Part shown: positions 47,780 to 64,000 of the stretch, one piece after another
How positions within the stretch are numbered: position 1 is the stretch's first letter
Layout: each line of letters starts with the position of its first letter
Source of the DNA: Branchiostoma lanceolatum
Lineage: Eukaryota > Chordata > Leptocardii > Amphioxiformes > Branchiostomatidae
Direction of reading: 5' to 3'
Assembly (NCBI RefSeq): GCF_035083965.1
Contig: NC_089724.1
Location: 25,306,974-25,370,973, forward strand
DNA: 64,000 nucleotides
Made by a program: the position numbers and the translations under genes
The notes under the pieces: generated by a model
The model's input: the letters and a program-made list of their open reading frames with translations, nothing else
The model's database searches: none
Told to the model about the DNA's origin: nothing

Positions 47780-49300
47780 AAACGGATCTTAACGTTTACG
47801 ACCTTTGCTATTTGTCAAATAATCACAATGGTCATACAAAATGAAAAGATCAGCATTTTAGAAGTGTATCACATCAAAATAGTACGAGTGCTATGTCACG
47901 AGGACAAAGCGGCCGTGACACGTGTTAGTACAGTCTAATTGCCCTGTGTACATTCAAACATGGACCCTGGATAAATGATTTAAAGGTGCACATGTACAGG
48001 TCACTGGGTTAAGTGTCATCATTGCGCATGTCTTTACAAGTGGGTAATTTCAGGTGATACTATGTGGCATGGAATAACACGCAAGTTGCCAAATTTCATT
48101 CAGATAACGCTGGCGACGAATAGATATGGTCTGCATGGGGGTCCCGACAACACTTAACAGTAAATTCAGGAGGCCCGACAACGCTTAACTCTAAATCGAT
48201 TCTCTGAGGCCTTGATAACGCTTGACTATTGAAGGTTTTGCTAGCAAGTTCATTGAATTGTTGCACTGTATTACATGAGTATTCAACAGAACAAGCTAGC
48301 TGTGAACATCAACATAACCGAACGCTTTGACTTTTGAACAATCTGTCGTTCGACTATGCGATACGACAATTTCGTTGATAAAATAGCTCGCTACGCCTCA
48401 AGGAAAAAGGTATGCAGACCCCCTTAGATATAGCACACGGTGGTGAAAGGTGATGATGTAACAAGGTGACGTAACCGCAAGGCTAAAAAGAGGGTTTGTG
48501 TGTAAGCTAAGTCAACAGCTATTGAACGGCTTTGTGGTCAAAGGTTATAGTGCGTAGATGTGGCGTGAGGCCGAAATATAAATCGTCTGATCAGCTTACT
48601 AGAGGGTCTGCAAAAACTTTGCTCTGGAATTTTTGGCATTCCTCCAATCTCTCTGTCAAAGACATAACTTACTGTAAAAGGGGAAATGTTTGCCAGGATC
48701 TGATTTCGCGGTAGGGATAAAAGTGATAGTTCTCCTATACTCTTTTATTCGCGATTAAAACATGGGGGTAGGCGAACAGAAGACAAAACAAAAATTCTCG
48801 TTGTGGTTTTACGTTTACGGTGAAGAGGCCAATGTGAAAACCGCGAATATAATACAATCGCGAATATTTCCAGTTCTACAGTATTTCTATGTACCATTGC
48901 CCCATACATTAATGAAAAAGTTGACGCGTCTTTGTAAATCAGTCGGTTGTGAATATTCACTCGACACAAATATCGTTCATTAAGCGCTTATCTCAATTAT
49001 CAACACGTTGCAACCGAGCGATTTGACATTGAGCTCAATGAATTTCATCCATAAAAAAACGAACATTTTAACGCTTTGTGTGTTTTGTGGTCTTTAGTCA
49101 TAGTAGTACATTTTGCATGATATTCCCATTATGAAGTCAAGGGTAACACAAATCCAATGTAGTTCGCAGCGAGGTCGTCAATGTGTCGCAGTCCAGTGTG
49201 ATACACGCTTAACCTTCGCGTAGAATTCTGTAATGAGTTTGATCGACCTTTTGCTAAACCGCGACTGAATTATAATACAGTATAAATGTGAAGATGCAAG
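47780..49300. other. Upstream of METTL27, no gene recognised
   Basis: 48125-48235 has about three diverged copies of a CCCGACAACGCTTAAC-containing unit. The rest shows no supported exon. Confidence 0.4.
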
Positions 49301-49312
49301 ACTGTTGGGAGA

Positions 49313-49710
49313 ATGTTGAGCGTACAAATCTTGACAAATCTTTCAAAGCCCTTTCTATTTTCTAGATACTGCACGTCAAACACGGTGGAAGACGAAACAG
49401 ATTTTATTTCAAACTGTCCCTTCTACGATCACGAAAGAAACAGAAAATCTCTTGATGCCTCTCAAAAGAGGCCCCTGAAAAGAAAACTACTCTCCTCTTA
49501 ACACTACAGACAACGTGGGATCCTTCACCCTCCACTGTCTCAGAAAAAGAGGCCAAACCCGATAAGTAAGAATGTAGCGTCAGCATTTTACAGTATAGTA
49601 GACACATGTTTAGATTTTCTACAGTATTTCTATGTCATTTTCATGCTACTTGAAATGAGCCCACGGGCACGAATTTGCAATAAACTTATTATCATTATTT
49701 TATCATCTTT
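49313..49710 (+). mobile_element. LINE 3'-end fragment
   Basis: It encodes the Cys/His tract at the end of LINE ORF2 (RYCTSNTVEDETDFISNCPF then YDHERN). Further on are FLQYFYVIFM and an AATAAACTTATTATCATT end. The frame is broken and there is no reverse transcriptase. Confidence 0.6.
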
Positions 49711-49978
49711 CAATGATCTCAAAGGTCTTCCTATCATCTCAACGACAAATGAGTTTTGACCACTCGTCGGTTGCCAAGTGGTTTTACGTCCTTTGGAAAT
49801 TGGGTTTAATTACCAAATACGAACAAACCAACACGAGAATTTGGGCACAGAAAATGCTTTAATTTCTTTTTCTACAGACAGTAAAAAAGCTGCATACATG
49901 TAATTACTAAAACGAATCAAGCCTGGATAATATAGTATAACTCAGTCACTACCACACATATAGATGCAAGCTACTTAC

Positions 49979-50129
49979 CCGTCTCGCAACTGTCACTTAT
50001 GCCACCGAAGGTAAGAGGTGCTGGAGGTACACTGCGGAGGGCCTTGTCGTTAGCAGCTGAGAAGCAGAGTGTCGCAATCACATCGTTGGCAGGCTGGCAT
50101 GGGATTTTGTGCGCTAGTTGAACAAACAG
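49979..50129 (-). CDS. Candidate orphan exon, unknown product
   Basis: A 50-codon frame (HKIPCQPANDVIATLCFSAA and on to GGISDSCETG) runs into a perfect GTAAGT donor at 49978, with a possible acceptor at 50130 (GTGCTAG). Three Cys and the composition suggest an extracellular segment. No neighbour exon was linked. Confidence 0.3.
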
Positions 50130-53100
50130 CTAGCACACGTGTATCCCCGTGCTGTCTGAAGCTTCGGTGCAAAGATTACTTTAACCTTTAGTACACTGAA
50201 GTAGCCGTTTGGCATCCAATTCTCTATTATCTACAGGGTTAGGTAGCGCGGAGAAGGTTAAATATCACCCATCGTCCCGGAGAAACTACGAACTGTCACT
50301 CAACGTTATCATTTCCCTTGGTCTTGTGCTCTTAAAAATTGTTGTAGTTATTTGTTAAAATCCACATCGTTCTCTTTTAGTAACTATCGATCATTTCTGG
50401 TGTAACGTTACTTCTGTTTTTCCTGTTAAGTGACGACTCTTATTTAAGTTCTTGAGTGCTTCACCAACTCTTTTGTTTGTATGAAACGTTATGTGTTAGA
50501 TCGTTGAAAAAACGTATTTGAGCTCCTGTGACACAATATCGAAAGCAAGAACGCTAAACGTCTGTGTAAGCATGTCATCTAAAAAGGCCCATGCAACATT
50601 GCTGAAATATCGTAGAATAGTTGATTAATTACAAATCCCACCATGTAATTTTCCTATGAAGACTGACTTTGCAAAGGTACGATTCGCTCTTTAAACGGCA
50701 GTGAAATGTTACAGATTTTTACTTTAACAGTTTTATAGAAGAAAAAAGAAAGAAAGATATAATAGTTACTATTCCGATTCTTGAACAAACGCAATCTTTA
50801 TGATGTCTCAGCGGTATGTCAATTAGTTATGCACCAGGCCGAGCAAATATTACCTCACTATACCGTTAAAGTGGCATGTTTTTGCGTGCTATCGCAAAAA
50901 ATCTCATTCCAAACCAATAATATCACAGAATCGAAGGTCGGCCGAAGATGTTTGGCTGCAAGGGGAAAGTGTGATGGAAATTTCCACAGTCTGCGAGGGT
51001 CCCGAGGGGTTTTACAGAATACCATTACACATACTTTACATCACTCCTCCGTCAGACCCTCCCAACTTGTTTGACTGTCATATTTAATCAAACTATCATT
51101 TCTCGACCAGAGTATGTTAGAGCAAAGACCAGGCAAAGTATTCTATTGCACAAAATTATCATCATTACACCCTTTGAGATCCTTTTCTACCCATTAATGC
51201 CAGGGTAGGTGAGCATAACCTTTGTTCCACATATCTCGGGACCGGTCAGTAGCGATTGTAGGGGATGCAAAACTATGAAATTATCATAGCTTCTTCAGAA
51301 AATATCAAGATATCAAGGACTTTTCACTGTTAAGAAATGAATACGTTACAGTGTGACTTTCAGTGTGACCTTCTTGATGAAAAAGACAAACAGTGACGGG
51401 ATTTGCCTGAGTTCACCCGGGACACCAGACTGCGCAGAAGGCATCTTACCTGCCTGTCAAACATGTTTATCTAAGACATTACAACACTGTGGTAACTTTA
51501 AAATGAGTCAGAGCGCTGTACGTAACGTCTATAAACCAGATAGGTAACATCCATTACCATTTATCCGCCGGGTTTCATCAGCCCGCCCACTTTGAGAGAT
51601 CTCTAGTGCAGCACTCGCCCCCCCCCCCCCTCCCCCCAGGTATGCACAGTTTAGATATACAGGAGAGCATTATACTGGGGGCTGTTGGGTTGGAGATAAA
51701 TTATGTAGAACTTAAAGATAAAGAACGAATCTGTTTACGTTCTGTGTGTTTAGTTGTCTTTTAAATCATACTTTTACATTTTGCCTCATATTTTAATTAT
51801 GAAATCAAGGGCCACACAAATCCAATATGGTTGCTGTATGATCGCTCAGCGATCGCCGTCAGGTTGAAGGGTCTAAACACGGTGCTTCTGCGCAGAACAG
51901 CAGCCTTGCAGGCAAGCGATGTCGGCAACTAAATGTTACATTAACGACCCGACGACCTGTCACACACATTGTTTGAGGAGGTGGAGAAACCCGTAGTTCA
52001 TTGAAGCAGCATTTTGCTGGGTACATAAGCCTTCTGAGGGAGCGTACTTTAAAAAAAAAAACACAGAACTAGAAGGCTAGACGTATATGTTTAACGAACA
52101 CGTTGCAGATGTTATATTTTCGCCAGCATTTTATACATGGACAATTCATCCACACTCCACAGATACAACTGAACCGAACTATCCCTAACAAGGAAAAAGA
52201 AGTAGTAGTAGTAGTACGCAGTGAACGGGGGGGAGGGGGGCGTGCCAAGTGCACATGGTACAGGGTATATTTGTCCAACAGGAATAGATGGCCGTTTAAA
52301 CCTGTCATTTACCATACAAATATAAACTTATATAAAATTACCGCCATATAATCGTGAGATATACACGTGTAAAAACCATCCCGTAAAGAATGGATGTTGT
52401 TCTAAGATACAGTTCAAAGATTCACTAAGTTAGATGTAGTACAAGAAACTGACAAGTGATATTTCCTTTTTATGTTTTTATTGATAGAAGCAAGTTCCCC
52501 AAAAGCGACACAGCACACAAGCAAATATAAAAGTAAGATATTGATGATTATAAACCAGCACCAATAGTCGACATTCTACACTTGTCTATTACAATATATT
52601 TCGAGTTGTGCTTTTCAGCTATAATCTTTTCCATTCATAAATGAGAATTCATTTATTGATCGTTGATCTATTGTTGCCCTACATGTTAGCTCCATCTACA
52701 AAAATATAGACACCAAATCAAATGCAATGTGAAAGTACGTTTTACATAGGACGATTGTCCAGTGGTGCTGTGTTCTTCAACGTTTAATCGTCACCAAACT
52801 TTTCCTCATGGTGTTAGACCTTTTGTGAATTGTATAATATAACGTAATAAATGTATTATTAGAATGTTTGTAAATGCATGTATGTTTCTTTGTAAATATA
52901 TTTTAACAAATTGTAAAGATCTCATATTACAGCTTACGTTAAGTGGCGTTCTTAGTTAGTGGTCTATGTTTTTATATCCTTGATATTTGTACAATTTCTA
53001 ATCCCCTTTGATATTGCTATATAGGTGAATAAACTGATGGCTTTTTGGATATCTATCAATATATACGCTAGCAGTTTTTGATCACCGCGATATAGCAACT

Positions 53101-53600
53101 GCTAAAAAATAACTAAAAACTGTCAACATTATCTTCCATTGTAGAGCGTACATAATGATTATCTAGCTCGATATATTTCATGGATAGCTAAGGAAACTAG
53201 AAGGATTTTCAGCTCCAGACGTACCAGGTACTTTTGGCAAATGGTAACGTTCAGAGAGAAAGCCATTTCAGTGGTGTTACTGATACAATATATAGCAAAT
53301 AAAATGCCTTTGCATAAGCTTGAAAGCGGCAATAGCAATTTCTGGGTCTGTGGCTTGGATCCGACCGTTGGGTTAAAAAAAACACATCATGGAAGCGTTA
53401 CTCGTAATAAGGACGTTCAAGGTTCTACTTGCGCATGCGCAGCGTAATGCATTGTGGGCAATATGTTAAAGGGAAGCCCCTGAGACGTAAACAAAACACG
53501 TCTGGACATATGTGAAGCATGATCCAGACAAGAACTGTTTACAAGTCAAGTCTTTCACCTTTGACATATAACCCACGACGCATGCGTACTTAGAACCATG
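50130..53600. other. Long stretch with no supported gene
   Basis: Only low-complexity features stand out: a C-run at 51609-51620 and a (GTA)n-like run at 52200-52214. Part of the left side of 53.6 kb may be 3' UTR of the next minus-strand gene (TTTATT, an inverted AATAAA, near 52476). Confidence 0.4.
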
Positions 53601-53616
53601 ACCCTCCTTATAAGTA

Positions 53617-63782
<10,166 letters not shown>

Positions 63783-64000
63783 CTACACAAATAAGACAAA
63801 AATACAAATGATCGTCAGACCAACACTTCAGACATAATATTGTTTTAGCCTTTTATACACGTAATATGTCTAATACATGTTAAGTACTTCTTTTCTAATT
63901 ATCCACGAAGCACACTAACTAAAAGGAGAAAAGTGCCTCAACGACAAAGTTACAGTTAAAAGAGATGACAAAAGATGGCTGTATTCCATCGGCTATAGGA

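Overview
The window reads as animal genomic DNA. Genes are sparse, split by GT-AG introns, and sit in a sea of microsatellites, minisatellites, foldback elements, tRNA-derived SINEs and decayed LINEs. The gene content suggests an invertebrate deuterostome, most likely a cephalochordate (amphioxus): a NACHT-LRR (NLR-like) receptor, a collagenous type II membrane protein with an N-terminal cytoplasmic tail, a METTL27-type methyltransferase, an SLC45 transporter and a protein with tandem Frizzled-type CRDs. The species is inferred from this style and content, not proven.

Layout. 0.2-1.9 kb (-): 5' part of a collagen-like membrane receptor whose 3' end lies beyond the left edge. 3.7-5.6 kb: dead LINE split by a TA-flanked DNA element. 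6.0-7.8 kb: dispersed repeat with an array of ATGCAAAT palindromes. 8.9-12.1 kb (+): NLR-like gene. 13.1-16.2 kb (+): small secreted acidic-peptide gene with two duplicated, probably alternative, non-coding first exons. 16.6-29 kb: repeats, a doubtful TATA-driven unit at 18.0-21.1 kb, a decayed Helentron-like element (PIF1-type helicase plus endonuclease) at 22.8-23.9 kb and a TTAA-flanked element at 26.0-26.6 kb. 29.7-35.1 kb (+): six-exon SLC45 transporter. 36.3-37.1 kb (-): monocarboxylate-transporter (SLC16) exon with three lesions. 37-45 kb: mostly repeats and two weak exon candidates. 45.4-47.6 kb (-): METTL27-like methyltransferase, five exons. 48-53.6 kb: little apart from a LINE tail and one orphan exon candidate. 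53.6-63.8 kb (-), running off the right edge: a modular extracellular protein with at least three Frizzled CRDs, a Thr/Pro-rich linker, two VWC-like modules, two 27-nt micro-exons and an unrecognised C-terminal region. A LINE sits antisense in its last intron.

The genes do not form a pathway cluster. The main functional themes are innate-immune-like receptors at the left, solute transporters in the middle, and a candidate extracellular signalling modulator at the right. The most novel item is the multi-CRD/VWC protein, which combines a Wnt-binding type of fold with a fold typical of BMP-binding proteins and has no membrane segment in the visible part. Exon models were built by hand from reading-frame continuity, splice sites and phase agreement; none was tested against transcripts or databases.
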